A stretch of 64,000 nucleotides of DNA from Dysidea avara (GCF_963678975.1 NC_089277.1:27044672-27108671), one strand, 5' to 3'. Numbered from the stretch's first letter, positions 38,601 to 51,350 are shown. Translations and numbers: made by a program. Notes: generated by a model from the letters alone, not told the origin.

Positions 38601-41600
38601 ACCGGGAGCAACAGTCACATGCCAACACCTATTAAGTCCTGCATAAATAATAATAATAATGCTATTATATATATAAAACCATGCTAGGCTTTGAGATATT
38701 GTTTGATATGCAGGTAGCTACGCTAACATCTCAAGTGAAAAAAATGACAATTGGTACAAAAGTGTTGAGAGATATGGTTGCCAGCCACAAGAATGAAAGT
38801 GATGCTCTTAAAATGGAGAACAAAAATCTTAGGGAGGAGGTTAAAGATCTGAGGGAGAAGGTTGATAGTTTTGAAGCAGAAATTGATAAAGTAAAAATGG
38901 AAAACAAACAACTTCAGATTAAGAATCAGCAATTGAAGGTTAGCTGAGTTACTATTACAACCATGGTGACTTGTCATGCTACAACTGGTCCCCCCAAAAC
39001 CGGTCCCTCCGGACCAATTGCAGCAACCATACTTGATCCCCCTGGAATACTTGCAGCACTGCAACTTGTCCCCCCCGAACAACTTATGCTGCCACAGTTG
39101 GTCCCCCTCTGCCTTAAGTGGTCCCACACTAACTTTATAATTATCATAGACTAGATCACAGGTCTTTGAGAAGGCCTAGGGCTAGACACAAAGTGCCCCA
39201 CTGTGCCCACCTGGCTTCTTTTATGACCTTCCACTGTGGCCTTACTAGTATGTGTACGTGTTATACAAGATCGAGATACTCTAATACAGCAGTCAGTCAT
39301 TACTCTAATAGAACAGTCACCTAACATCTGCCAGTGGCATAGCAACCATTGAGGCAACCGAGGCAGCTGCCTTGGTAAAAATGCTCAACAATTCAGGCTG
39401 AACAGGCCTGAGTTTTGGCACCCCGATTTTTCTATTCAAACGTTACTAGACAGCATTTAATACTGTACCACACAGATAGAATCTATGGTTGTAGACTGTA
39501 GTACTAAGCAGGGCTGGAGCCTTGCACAATCTGGACCACTTTTCAGCTACTTGAATTTGTATGAAAAAGATCGAGATACTAGATCTAATAGAGCAGTCAT
39601 CGTAATATACTCTAATAGAGCATTCAGTATAGATTATAGCCACTGTTCTCATTACACTGCATGCTTGGTCTAAATCATTTTTCAAAAGTTCCAGTGAGTC
39701 AACTGCATGGCATTGCATTGAGCTAATTGATCATGCATATCATGCATTAGCGGTTACAATAAAAAATAGCCATTTAAAAGTATTTATTTTCAAAATTTTC
39801 CTTGAAAGAGCTCCCAGACTCCCTAGCTTGATATGCTTATCACATGCAGTTGAACATTACATGAAAGAGATAATCTCTGACTTAAACATCATATCAGATC
39901 AATAAAAGTATAGTGTGCACAACCACTCAAAATATCTCCGTAGTAATTCAATTGTTTGTAGTTAAACTAGTCTAATAATTGAAGCAACTGCATGGTATAC
40001 ATTATATAGCACTAACTAAGCTGGAGCATTACTTATGACATGTAAAAAAATGCTCAGAGTTTTCTAAAACAGTTTCTTCCATGCAATTAACCCTGTAATG
40101 CTGTACCACCCATGCTTGAAAGTGTTTGGGAATCAGTTGAATCAGACTCTCTCAATTAGGTCAATGTATAAACTTTGCCTCAGTAAAAATTTTTTCCTGG
40201 CTACGCCACTGTCTGCAGTTGCATTGGTACATTTAGCCTGCTAAGGATATCTTGCAGATGAAATGCATGCGATCGCATGTATCATGCCATTCTTTAGGTC
40301 TATAATAATAATATAATAATAATGTACACTGCATTCGAATTTTTATCCATCCTGATCTTCCATTTCCAAAGGCCATGGTTCAACAATATGGTGCAACAAA
40401 TGCTTTATACTGCAGCAAACAAATGTATATCAGCTTCACAGAGAATATTTATGGCCCAGAAATACAGAGAGTGGTTTTCTCCAGACCTGAATTGATTCAA
40501 ACTGTATTTATTAGTGTATTTTTATATTTCACACCTTGCCATGCCCACACCAGTGTTTATTTAACACTTCTCTGTGGTCGCATGTGACCGAGGATACATT
40601 CATGTTACTGTTGTATGCATAATATATGTACATTCTCTCATTATTTCAGTGATGGTATCAATCCAATAATAATTATAGCTAAACTGCTCGTGACTGGCAC
40701 TTTAATGTCCCTATACAACTCTTGATCAATGTAGTCCACATAAAAGTAGTATGATTTAAACCACTCTACATCATAAATGTTAGTCCTGCAGAAACCTTTA
40801 GCTTCTGGGGGGCACAGATCCCTATTCCATAATTATACTGGGGCACTCCCTTTGCCAAACTCTAGATCAGCCGCTGTAAACAGTAGGATAAAAACACTAT
40901 AACTAGCTAATATGTACAAGCAATGTGGCTTTATGCCGACAAGATAAAGTACACATAATAACAAAACTTTAGCTGATACCACTATTAGTAGCTAACTATT
41001 AGTGTTCATAGTATTGAAGTTGATTGGTGCAATTCACTGGCAGAGCAAGAAGCCACTGGAGATTTATAGGCTGTGATACCTGACCATATATAATGTACCC
41101 ACATCCACACATTACAGCTACAGTGCTATCTGAATGATGATGAAAGTATAATGGCTTAATACATAATACGTAAATACAATTATAAGAAGTTCTTGGAAAG
41201 GTTATCCTACACCGTTGACATGAAGCACAATTAAATTAGGAGCCAGATTTCCCTACAAGTAAAGTAACACCTTCATTGATCTCTTGCTATAATGTGTTGA
41301 TATTGTAGTCATAAAGTCACCGGGGAGGTCAATACCATCCAAATCAATATGTAGCAGTTGTAAACTGGAACTGCAAATTAACAATAGTAATTTCACCTGC
41401 TATAACTAAAGTACTTGAGCTCTTTACAGCTACTGACCATATCCTGCACAGCCAAGGAGTATAATGCAAAAGAAGAGAATGCCATATACCAAGTACTATA
41501 CAGGATTCAAGAAATGTAAAGCATGGAAGTATGTAGCACTGACTCATCATCACAATAGTTTGAAACAGAAAATTCCAATACCACCTTTTCGTCACAAAAA

Positions 41601-44600
41601 TATCTTGTACTACTCAATCAGCTTGTCTTATATCAGTGACCTCAACTAGCTCCACACACACAAGTCTGCTGACAACTGCTAAGTAACATTACTGAGTATA
41701 CAGTATCTGCTGTAATTGTACCTGATTTTCTACATAAGTATAAGTCCTAAAATGTTAATCCTTAATTGCTGGTTGTCACAATCAGTATTGAAAAGCACAT
41801 CAAAGAATTAAAGTGAATAACAGATTCTGGAGAATCCACATAAATGAACAAATGATTTCTTATTTTCAACCACAGCCACGTCATGTTCAGTTGGTGAGTT
41901 ACGATTCATACCAGCATGCATGCTGCTTAGGCTCATTGCCATAAAGACATTTAATACCTGGTTCCCAATCACTGCCCAAGCCTAAATCTGAAGTGAATTA
42001 ATGGTTTTCACTATTGGTAGAACAGCTGTCTAACCATGTTTTATTATAATATAGAACTGAGAAAACTAGCTCAACTGCAGCTGTTCAGTGGTGAGTTAAG
42101 ATTCATACCAGCATTGGCACAATTTGCATTATTTTAGTGGATTCTGTATACTGTTTTACCTATAAATGTGTGAAAGCATCATGCAGTGTTATGACTAACT
42201 GTTACAGTAGGTTAGAATGATTACTGATCAAGTTAAATAATTGCCAAATTTGAAAGCTCTACTTGATGTCCATGCAGCTATTAAAGTACTGCACCATTTT
42301 GCACAGGGTCGTGGGTGTCACATGATTATATAAGAAAGGTTTCATCATATTCACAACACTTCACAAAAACACTGACACACAATTCATCTTGAAGATTGTA
42401 CTGGCCACTCAAAGTCGCAAGACTCTAAGTTAAGTGTAAGTATGTTAAGTAAGTTAGTTATTGATCTCATTAATAGAGAGTTTTGAAATCTTATATGCTC
42501 TCTAATTTAACATTTAATCGGGCATGCAGGCTGATCCATAATCTAGTGGTGGCCAGAAAGTATTTATGAACATTTAATAATAAAAATTCTTGAAAATGAT
42601 ATCTGGTATCTCGAGCATGCTGGTAAGTGGAGGTGGTAAATTGACCAATAGAAATTACACCGAAGTGATGAAGGTTCCCAGAAGCTTTATTTGTAGCCTC
42701 TTACAGAGATGCATCTTATAGTATTATCCTGTCACATATGTACTGCTGGCAACTGCATGTGGATGACTACATGACACTAAGATATGTCATCGCTCTTCGA
42801 ATCGCAGTCCATCAATATATTAGTAATTACTTTTTTTATGGCTGGCAGCCAGGTTGCTGCCATACCATCAGCATACACTAACATTTGTATCTTCTTTCTT
42901 CCCATCACTATGCCTTTGTATACTGTATGCTGTAAAGTCTAACAATAACAATAATCAAATATTGATCTTACCTACTCCTAGGGTCGCTTGGAGTCTAGTG
43001 GCCTTGTTTGATTGCTGGTCTTTCCAGCTGCCCAGCACTTTCACACCTAGTGCTGCATGGAGGTGGTGGCAAGGGCAGTCCATCTATCCCGGGAAAAAAG
43101 TGGTGACTGTTCTATTAAAGTATTTGATTGTCTGCTGCTTTGTTTGTATTTTTTTTAATGAAAAGGACACGTGCCCACAACGCGTTGCACGAGGAATGAG
43201 GTGCAAAACAATGCAATGTTCAGAATTATATTTTAATAATATAGGTCATGCATTACTTAAATTTACCTTCAGGACTTGTATTTCGTGGAGGGCAGTGAGT
43301 TTTGATCAAGATGTTGAACTGGGAAGTTGATAGTGGAGATTTCATTGGGGGACCAGTTGCAGCAGGGCGGACCGTGTGCAGCAACTTTACATGGTCCGGC
43401 CAGACTACTTGAGGCACGGTAGTTGGTCCAGCCGTACCACTTGTGGCGGGGACCACCTACAGCGTGACAGACCTCCTTCATTTCAATACTGTTTATGCCA
43501 ATCAACAATCACTATAAATCTATAATAACCCTGAGAGAATAGTGGCAACAATACATATTGGAATACAAATTCACAACTAGCTTTAGTTTTAGCTGCATTC
43601 AGTCTATCACACAACTTTATTTTGTATGAATAACAGGTCATGAAGAGCATCTACAATCATTCTGCCATGTGCTTCAATTGCAAATGATAAATTGTGCAAA
43701 TATGATAGATTCAAAGCAATTGATGTATTACAGTACCTGAGATAAGGAAATTTTTTATTACCTGATATACTGTATACTTGCATTGCATATCTGGCTTTGC
43801 ACACAACCAGCATATAGACTGCATGAGTCAGAGGGTAGAAGAGAGTGAGAGTGGGTTTGAAAAAATATTTTTGCTGTATGATGAAGTGGCTAATAAGAAA
43901 TACTTTATAGAACAATCACTGAATGTGCCTTATTACAATACCACCAACTGTAAGTTGTGTATACATTAATTATTGAGTGATTATTACCCAAACATGTTCA
44001 GATTAAAACTAATCTAAGACTACATCTTGTACGTGACCTAAATAACTGATACCAAACGTTAGGTATGTCAGTGATATACCTACCCAGTTCCATCTTCCTT
44101 GCCTCCTGAAGTGTTCTTAGATTGCATGCATTATTTTATTTCACTATGAGATACAGTACATACAACTATGTGTTCTAGTCATCTTTATCATTACTAGTAA
44201 ATATATAGTAGTACAACTGAGCACTATTAATGTACAGTGACATTATGTATACTGACTTGTGTAGCACACATTCTTTGCACCAAAGCTGGAGAAGTGTGAA
44301 TCACCACCAGTTCCACCTCGCTTCAAAAAGCATATAACATCCGCATGTCACAACAAAGACACGAACAAGTCAGGGGTAAGTATAAAGCATTTGCATACTA
44401 TAATATTATTTTTTACATGTAATTATAATTATTGTGTGTGCATATATCCCAGCGCATGGGAGAATCATGCATTGTGTCAAGTAACTTATCCCAGTGGCAA
44501 TCACCGTATGATACTTGAAACCAATTAGTAGGGAGAGGCAGACTGGGTAAAAGGGGCATATTTTATGTTTAGTAACTTACTGTAGAGTGGCCATGATACA

Positions 44601-45756
44601 CATTATTTAGCTTGTCTTGGATTCAGATTAGTAGTAATAATCTTAGTTATCACTCGGCTGGTCTCGGTTTCACTTGATAATTATAATATTGCCCTTATAC
44701 TGGTACTTAACTACCATGTAATATAGTGTGCAGTGCTTGTAGAACAAATTGCAGTGGATAATAAGATAATTATTAGATAAATAAATCTTTGATGTAGAGT
44801 AAATGTTTATACTATAACTTCTTATGTTTGTTTCAATTGTTGTTTAGGAGCTAAAAGGTGTAAAAGATGCTCCCACAACAGATGGACCAGTGAACATCAA
44901 GTGGCATGAGGCTGCTCCTGCACCAGTAGGTTATGCTCATCACACTGCCGTGTTTCATGATGGGAAAGTCTACATTGGTGGTGGCTATGAGACTGGAGGT
45001 AAAACATCATACAGGATAGATATCTACAGTCCATCTAGCAACTCATGGAGTCCTTCACCAATTATTGCTCCTTATTGTCAGTTTTCCATGACCACCCTTA
45101 ACAACCAACTGATCATTGCGGGAGGGAAAGATAAAGATACTAGAGTGACCAACAAGATATTCCAATTACATTGTAATCAGTTTAGGGAGTACACTGAGAT
45201 GGATACACCAAGATGTTGTGCCACAGTTGTTGGTTATCGAGATGCATTGATAGTAGCTGGAGGTCGAGGGGACCATCAGGAACTTTTAACATTTACTGAA
45301 CTGTTTGATAGTACGACTGGACAGTGGTATGATACTGACAAATTGCCACTTCCACATTCTCAGCTTAAGGCGATTGTAATAAAGAATACACTTTTCTTTT
45401 TGGGAGGTGACAATCCAGATGGCATGTCACCAGCAGTATTTTCTACTCCATTAGGCACTTACCAAGTTAAATGGAGCTGTCTTCAGGATACACCATGGGG
45501 CTATTCATCTCCTATCAATGTACAAGACAAACACCTTCTTGTGATTGGAGGATGGAAGAAGACAGATAATGTACGTACTAATGACATTTATTTCTTCAAT
45601 ACAGTCAGCCAAAACTGGGAAGCTTTGGGAAAAATTCCGTCAGCAACTTATGCATCAGCTGCAGTTAATATAATTGATGACATCATAATTTTAGTAGGAG
45701 GATACAAAGACAAAAGACAGTATACTAACAGAGTATGGATTGGATTGTGTAAATGA
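32657..45756 (+). CDS. Protein kinase / coiled coil / kelch fusion, 5 exons
   Basis: Exons 32657-32906, 32969-33687, 38714-38938, 44265-44375, 44848-45756. All introns are GT-AG and in phase, giving 737 residues. Residues 16-305 form a TKL-like kinase: GRGAYGRV (22-29), ATP-binding Lys42, HRDLTPNN (145-152), SDLG for DFG (164-167) and SPE for APE (191-193). Catalytic Lys, Asp147 and Asp165 are present, so activity is plausible. Residues 324-398 form a Lys/Glu-rich coiled coil. Residues 399-435 are a short Pro/Lys linker. Residues 436-737 hold six kelch repeats with GG pairs (GGGYETGG, AGGKD, AGGRG, LGGD, IGGW, VGGY), enough for a six-blade propeller. The kelch part probably binds a partner, the coiled coil probably dimerises, and the kinase phosphorylates an unknown substrate. 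No signal peptide or membrane helix was seen. The joining of exons 2 and 3 across a 5 kb intron containing a transposon is inferred from phase, domain logic and the broken relative. Confidence 0.75.
33700..33765. repeat. GT microsatellite after kinase exon 2
   Basis: TG-rich run directly downstream of the donor site at 33688. No gene. Confidence 0.9.
34528..37878 (+). mobile_element. pogo/Tigger-like DNA transposon, 3351 bases
   Basis: Flanked by TA (34526-34527 and 37879-37880). The ends GCGTAAGCGACCTATTATCG and its partner (GATAATTGGCAGCTTACGC) are imperfect inverted repeats of about 24 bases. TTATCGGCA-type blocks recur near both ends (34541, 34559, 37372), probably subterminal transposase sites. 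It encodes a broken transposase and sits in intron 2 of the kinase-kelch gene, in the same orientation. Confidence 0.85.
34786..37175 (+). pseudogene. Broken DDE transposase with PHD-like finger
   Basis: Domains in order: basic N-terminus; pipsqueak-type helix-turn-helix (around 34890-35010, AAIQAMKDGRCKIKEAAR); CENP-B-like DNA-binding helix region (around 35190-35260, QGWFRRFIEYQP); DDE_1 catalytic core with NVDESG, LLLDGHRSH and MQPLD supplying the three acidic residues; a Ser/Thr-rich spacer; a Lys/Glu-rich helix; and a C-terminal Cys/His cluster (CCEC, RCGCSRWMHVYC, MCSNC) like a PHD finger. Breaks: frame slips near 34890 (run of A), 34966, 35290 and 36700, and stops at about 35582 and 35737. 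It cannot make a working transposase as it stands. The lysine-tract frames on both strands near 36700 are shadows. Confidence 0.8.
38960..39130. repeat. GGTCC/TTGCAGC repeat, first copy
   Basis: Short blocks CTGGTCCCCCC, GGTCCCTCCGGACC, TTGCAGCA and TTGGTCCCCC recur within the segment. They recur inverted at about 43330-43470 (GGGGGACCAGTTGCAGCAGG, GGTCCGGCC, TTGGTCC). Both lie in introns of the kinase-kelch gene. Likely a small dispersed element; class unknown. Confidence 0.45.
41888..42114. repeat. Pair of 32-base direct repeats
   Basis: TTCAGTTGGTGAGTTACGAT plus 12 further bases at 41888 recurs near 42083 with two or three differences, about 195 bases on. They may be flanks or ends of an unrecognised insertion in intron 3 of the kinase-kelch gene. 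Confidence 0.4.
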
Positions 45757-46959
45757 TAGTAGCTGCACACACATAAAAAAAATACTGACTTTTTTTTGTT
45801 ATACTAATGCATACTTTTTGTTGTACATAATAGGAATGAAGCTTGGTAAAATTTAACTGCACGCCGTTCTATGATTGCTGTAACATGTAATGGTCTAAAA
45901 TAATTAGAGCAAAATAATTGTTTTTGGCAATCCTAAAAATACTGTGGAAGTATAGTCAAGGTGTTACAATATAAATACTGTAGACCTAAGGTATCCATGC
46001 AACATTCCAACACTGCGGTATATATTGCAGAGTGATACTCAAGGGGACTACTGCAGTAATTGGGTAAGTTTGTTAGACAGTCTGTGCAAGTATGTACCAA
46101 TCTCTGTCAAAAAATGGTAAGAATCAAAGTACACAAGTATAACGAGCTACTCAGTATTCCTGATATTTGATTTTTTATACTATTACTGAGAAATTATGAC
46201 TATAAAAACAATATTTTCATTTTTAATGTGAAAGTACAGTGATGATATGTACTGTGTTTGTAATTTTGCCTTCATTTTCACTGAGGTATTTCTATTAAGA
46301 TCATTGCTAGTACTTTCATAGAATGCTTGACGTTTTAGGATGTGAATATGTGTTCCTGGCTGCATAATCAGCCTAAGGCTTTAGTACACCATCCTTTTTA
46401 AAAGAGATACAATAGACTAACCATAGTATAAATACTTTAAGTGATTCTAATTAGGAATTCTGCATCTTCTGTATGATAGTATTACTACTGCTAAAGATGA
46501 CGATGATGTTTACTTTCTTTCAAAGCAAACTTGCAAAGTAACTCACAATACATTATTATGAAATTCAATCAAGATCGTAACTTAATCTCACAGCACTCCA
46601 AAGGCTAAACTTCCAAATTTTCTTTTGGGGCATTCCATCAGACCCCTACAGTTATAGCATAGTCCACATGCTGCAGCTGGTTTCATCTGTACTAGTTAAT
46701 TTATAGTATCAGCCTTTTTTGAGAAATGCTAAAAAGCACAAGGTTGAAAAAACACACACAATAGGCTGAGATGATGGGACCTAGACATGATCCACACATC
46801 TACATGTGCAAGAATACATACGTTGTCCATTAAAGTAGTTGACTGCTCTATTTGATCTTCAAAAGTGCAAGGGCTAAACCAACTCCATAGGAATGGTTGT
46901 AACTCACTCAGTCCCTTGTTTCTGTAATGCTTTTAAGCATAATTTTAAAGAGTATACTG
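45757..46959. other. Intergenic stretch, no gene seen
   Basis: Follows the stop codon of the kinase-kelch gene. AT-rich. No clear AATAAA close to the stop, no transposon ends recognised, only short chance frames. Confidence 0.4.
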
Positions 46960-49924
46960 TACAAAGTAGTTATGTGTGGAGCTATGTTAGAATAATGTGA
47001 GGTAGCAGGAGGCCTGCGGGTCCACAAACATTGTTACAGTAATATGATCTTAGCTCTAGATCATGTTGTTTTCAACTTGATTGCAAGCATCAACATTAAT
47101 GCTAAAGCTGCTATATAGGGCTGGGTAGTATTGATAGTGATGTATCAAGTAGAAAAACCTTCTTTAGCCAAAAGAGTTATTATCACAATGATCTTTAAGA
47201 TGCCAATATAGAACTGATATTTATTGTTCAGTTAAAAAATGTAAAATATTATACAACTTCAACTTTGTATGGCAGGATGGTCAGCACTATAAAGAGATAG
47301 TAGTACACTGAAGGTCAAGAAGAGGTTTGATTTCAGCTCATGCACTCACGACCATCTTTGATTAAATTAGGTACTAATGAAATCATTTTGGATGTTCTGT
47401 TAGAGTAGTTCAATGTTCTATTAATAATTATTTCCATTTTAAGCCGATAAAATTAACATAAGCCTTACCCATAAATAATACTTTTGAGACCTTTCATTGA
47501 TTAGCTACGTAGGAGAAATTAGCCCAATTTTCTTTTGCAATCTTTTTGTTGCCTATGTTTAAAGTGTAATTGTACCGGTAGCTTCCTAAGCAGCACGTTA
47601 TAGTAATTTTGAAACATGAAAGCACCCCTTTTAATTTCTACTTTATGAAACTAAGTATTATTTGATGTGTCTTATACTTGACCATATCATTACATAATAA
47701 GTAGATAGCATGATTACCATTATGTAAGAGTATACGGCTATACAACATTAACCAAGCACATAGTTACACATATAGCACAGCCTTCAGCTGCCACATGTAC
47801 AGTCACACCTATGAACCCAGTGGCCTCAGTCAATACCCCTGGACAGGAGGCTGCACTGTGAGTAGTATTACTTCAACTGTTCTATTAGAGTACATCAACA
47901 TGTTCACTTTGATTTTGAATGGCTGACTAGTTTACAAAAACTTTCCCCACCCCTCCCAGAACTGCAGTATACTCACAGGTTCTAAGTGATCGGTCAATGC
48001 TAAACATATTATGTCACTGAAATTAATTTGTTTACATCTACAATGGTTGAAGATCAGTACCATACAAAAAACTTTCTATATGCCAGTGCTCGAAACTATC
48101 ATTTTCCTGAAGTAATCTGTAATCACCAACTGAAAATAACTTTCTATGTGGAAACGTCTTCTTTACTGCGGCTCTGATATCTTTTGCATGAACCCTCACA
48201 TTTTGTTCATTGTATACATGTTGACGTGTAACAATGATCAGTGTCAACAGACCAGGTGAGTTTGTAATGAGACTGATAATTCCCTCAGCAGTCACTGAGC
48301 ATACATACATGACCACACGTACCAGTCTACCATGAGCTGATATTGTATTCATGATGATGGTAGGGATGTCTGTGCGCACTGAATTAATGCACAACTGCTC
48401 TAACTTGGAATAACAAAGAGATGTGAACAACGGTTGCTTCCAGGCTTCACAATACAAACAGACGAGCTCCTTGCAGGCTATGGCGATGTCTTGAATAGCA
48501 TTTGGATCTTCACTGAACAATCTACAATATTTCAGTACAGAGAAATTGGATAATAATGACCAATCAACCTCACATATCTTGCAGAATGCACAGAGATAAT
48601 TAAGATAATCAGCATGAGATTCATACTTATAACTGGCATCTATTTGCAAAGCTTGTAAACTTTTAGTCAACGGTTGCTCAGATGTAATGCTATACTTACA
48701 AAATTCAAAAATACAAATCTCCACACACAAACATGTCAAACTCATACTGCTAAGTATTTCCCATAATTCTCTAACGCTCCCAATTTTATTAAGTGGTATG
48801 AGCATCAAGTTTAGTCTATGCAGATTTTTACAATGTTGAGCAATTGTTCTAAGCCCTTGCAGATTATGTAGACACTCTGAACGACCAGCTAAATCAAGGT
48901 GTTCAAGATTAGGACAAGCAAAAGCTAACTGTTCTAAGTGTCCAGGATATAATGGATCGGCATACCCAAACCAAAATTCTGTTACAAATTTAAGGGTTTT
49001 AACAGAATTGTTTATCATTTCATCAGGAACATTGTCCAGTATAGTGACTTCTGCTTTGCAAAGTGCTTTTCCATCCTTAACATACTCAGTTAATAGTAGT
49101 ACATCTTTGTTTAACCCCAAAATACCATAGCTACTAGCTTTAATAAATGGACAAGTGGTAGATTGACCAAATTCTAACCGAATTGCTGGTATAGCTGAGA
49201 ATAAGTTCAGTGGTACTTGACCATCATAATGCAACGTGAAACAGCACAGACAATCTTTTGGTGGAATAGACGTGTTTGTTAACAATGTTGACAGAAAATC
49301 CATCCGTCTTATCCCCAGATGTTTGGTTATCAGAACAAGGTTGGGTGGCATATAACCCATACTCATCCACTCTTCCACACATTCTGCACACAACAAATAA
49401 TCCTTCTCTATGACATGAATTGTGAGTTCCTTCAATCCTCCAATAAGAAGTAATGGTTCAATATAACAACTGTTTAACCGAACTTCTAACTTCTCCAAGC
49501 TTGTCATGTGTTTTACCACCCCCTTCAATTTATCCAAGTCTAGCTCAGTCACAGCCGGTAAAGTAAGATGTGTTACATTTCTACAACGATTTATCATCTC
49601 CAATAGTTTAGACTGTTCCACGTGATTAGGAAAGATCAATAGTTTTATGTACTCTCCAAAATCTTTCAAAACGTTCATTACAGAACGTTCCTCTCTTGGG
49701 TCATACAGTGGCCATACAAACTCACTCCATAGTGATGGTGTTTCTGCTGCTGCTCGTAATCTTCTAGAAACATATCGCAGTTTCAGTAGATCACGTGCTA
49801 CACGTAAAAATGACATGATGTAAACTAACAGCTCCACTGGAAGACTTAAGAGATTCACGGACTCTTTGGACTCTTGGTAGTCAGCTTTCTCCATGTAGTT
49901 GTTGCTATCGGTAACGCTCTCCAT
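46960..49924. repeat. Segmental duplication, left copy
   Basis: About 3 kb including an F-box gene and about 1 kb of its 3' flank matches 60130 to the window end in the same orientation. The non-coding matches include GGATGGTCAGCA, AAGCCGATAAAATTAA and CCTTCAG.TGCCACATGTACA. The copy is shorter than its partner because it lacks insertions at about 47310, 47572 and 47684. Confidence 0.85.
48038..49924 (-). CDS. F-box/leucine-rich protein, copy 1
   Basis: Single-exon gene of 628 residues, complete from ATG to TAG. Residues 24-71 form an F-box (LLSLPVELLVYIMSFL...SLWSEFVW) expected to bind Skp1 in an SCF ubiquitin ligase. The rest is Leu/Cys-rich with leucine-rich-repeat-like segments (for example LEQLAFACPNLEHLDLAGRS and TIAQHCKNLHRLNLM), the usual substrate-binding part of FBXL proteins. 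The first 23 residues are polar. The upstream 80 bases are GC-rich (GGGCGGG) and may be the promoter. The target is unknown. It is about 90 percent identical by eye to the partial gene at 62153. The start is the first ATG, and no upstream exon is needed. Confidence 0.8.
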   Translation of the reverse strand: MESVTDSNNYMEKADYQESKESVNLLSLPVELLVYIMSFLRVARDLLKLRYVSRRLRAAAETPSLWSEFVWPLYDPREERSVMNVLKDFGEYIKLLIFPNHVEQSKLLEMINRCRNVTHLTLPAVTELDLDKLKGVVKHMTSLEKLEVRLNSCYIEPLLLIGGLKELTIHVIEKDYLLCAECVEEWMSMGYMPPNLVLITKHLGIRRMDFLSTLLTNTSIPPKDCLCCFTLHYDGQVPLNLFSAIPAIRLEFGQSTTCPFIKASSYGILGLNKDVLLLTEYVKDGKALCKAEVTILDNVPDEMINNSVKTLKFVTEFWFGYADPLYPGHLEQLAFACPNLEHLDLAGRSECLHNLQGLRTIAQHCKNLHRLNLMLIPLNKIGSVRELWEILSSMSLTCLCVEICIFEFCKYSITSEQPLTKSLQALQIDASYKYESHADYLNYLCAFCKICEVDWSLLSNFSVLKYCRLFSEDPNAIQDIAIACKELVCLYCEAWKQPLFTSLCYSKLEQLCINSVRTDIPTIIMNTISAHGRLVRVVMYVCSVTAEGIISLITNSPGLLTLIIVTRQHVYNEQNVRVHAKDIRAAVKKTFPHRKLFSVGDYRLLQENDSFEHWHIESFLYGTDLQPL

Positions 49925-50109
49925 TGGGTATATTTAGAAAGTTTCGATTGTGGTCTGGCGGGTGGGCGGGTGGAGTGCTCTTATTATCACGTAAGTTTCT
50001 ATTATTCGCCTTGAAAAAAATCTCACAGAGCAATGCTTTCAGATAATTAGAGCAAGACGTATAAGTCAGCTGTGTCGTTGTTTGAATGACACTGCGCCCT
50101 GCATGGCGT

Positions 50110-51350
50110 AGCTAAATTGAACTGTTTTCCATCCTGATGTTTTAAACCTTCCTTTCTTGCCTCATCCGTCAAGGAATCTGCTAAGCTATCTTATATTCTG
50201 GCTGTTGAATGCTCTGTTGACCCAATTATTGTTGAATTGCGGAATTCTCTCTTGTCTAATGTCTTTCAGGATGCACCAGATGTTGTTTTTGATGCTCTTT
50301 CTGCTGCTAAATCTTCAGTTTCTAATATCCATTCCTCTACTTTTAAAAGCAAGGCTCGTACCAGTTTATGGTCCTCTCATGTTCGCTATTGGAATTCCAC
50401 TCTTGAACCATTGACTGTACAGAATAAATTTCTGGATATAGTTGCCCTAGAAAAAATTGTCCCTTGTGGAAGAGATTAATGTATGGTTTACCTGAAAAAC
50501 AACTTTCTTTCTTATTGCGTGCCGGTTGTGACACCTTACCAACACCTATGAATCTGGCTCGCTGTAATATAATCACTAGTCCAGTTTGTACCCTTTGTCA
50601 CTGTACTCAACCAACAACTAACCATATTTTAACTGGTTGTTCCATTGCATCCATTGCACTTGATCAAGGAAGATACACTTGGCGTCATGACTCTGTTCTG
50701 CAGGTTCTTGTTCGCAACTTTAAGAAAGATTTACCACCATGTTATGAGATTTATGCAGATCTTCCTGGCCACCAGGCAAGTGTTAGTCCCCCAAGTACTA
50801 TTCCGCCTCATATTACATCTACCTTGAGCAGACCTGATCTTGTGGTAGTTTCCACAGATTCCATCACATTATTAGAACTATCTGTAGTTACTAATACTGA
50901 ACATCACCGTTTAGCTGCAAGGAACCGTAAAGGAGATCGCTATGGTTCATTACTGACTGACCTTCAACAGGCTGGATGTTCAGTTAATCTTGTGACAATT
51001 GAGGTTGGCTGTTTGGGCCATTTCATGCCACAGACTGTCTCTAAACTAAGCGATGTATCACCGACAGTATGCCATCTACCAAAGAATACTATTCGTTGTA
51101 TTCTTCAGCAAGCAGCTCGTGTTGCAATCTCCTGTTCATACAGGATCTTTAATTCCCGTGCTTCCACTACTTGGGATGTAGTTAATCTGTTTACCTGTTG
51201 AGAAGCCATGTATAATTGTTTAGTTTTGTATGTAGTTTTTTTTTTGGTCTTGCCAGGGCTCCATACTTTTTAGTAATAACTTGGTAACCCTGAGACTGGA
51301 CTCCTGACCCTTTGTTCATGTAATTTTAAATTATTATGACGTTTATCTCT
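50110..51350 (+). mobile_element. 5'-truncated non-LTR retrotransposon with endonuclease end
   Basis: Only the 3' part of the polyprotein remains. An N-terminal piece (from about 50153, one frame) is followed after a shift near 50460 by a 245-codon frame (50464-51201). That frame has a CCHC-like knuckle (CTLCHCTQPTTNHILTGC) and then RPDLVV...LLELSVV...R.A.RKGDRY, like the restriction-like endonuclease of R2/NeSL-type elements that nick a target site. A 3' tail with TCTCTCTCTC follows. The reverse transcriptase is missing and the element is dead. Confidence 0.7.

Noticed and set aside
40375-40587. 70-codon frame as an extra exon
   Set aside because: No matching acceptor and donor in phase with the neighbouring exons, and the broken relative has no counterpart.
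42854-43330. 158-codon frame in intron 3 of the kinase-kelch gene as a gene
   Set aside because: Low-complexity translation spanning repeat-like segments (AACAATAACAATAATC, GGTCC blocks); no splice support and no recognisable domain.
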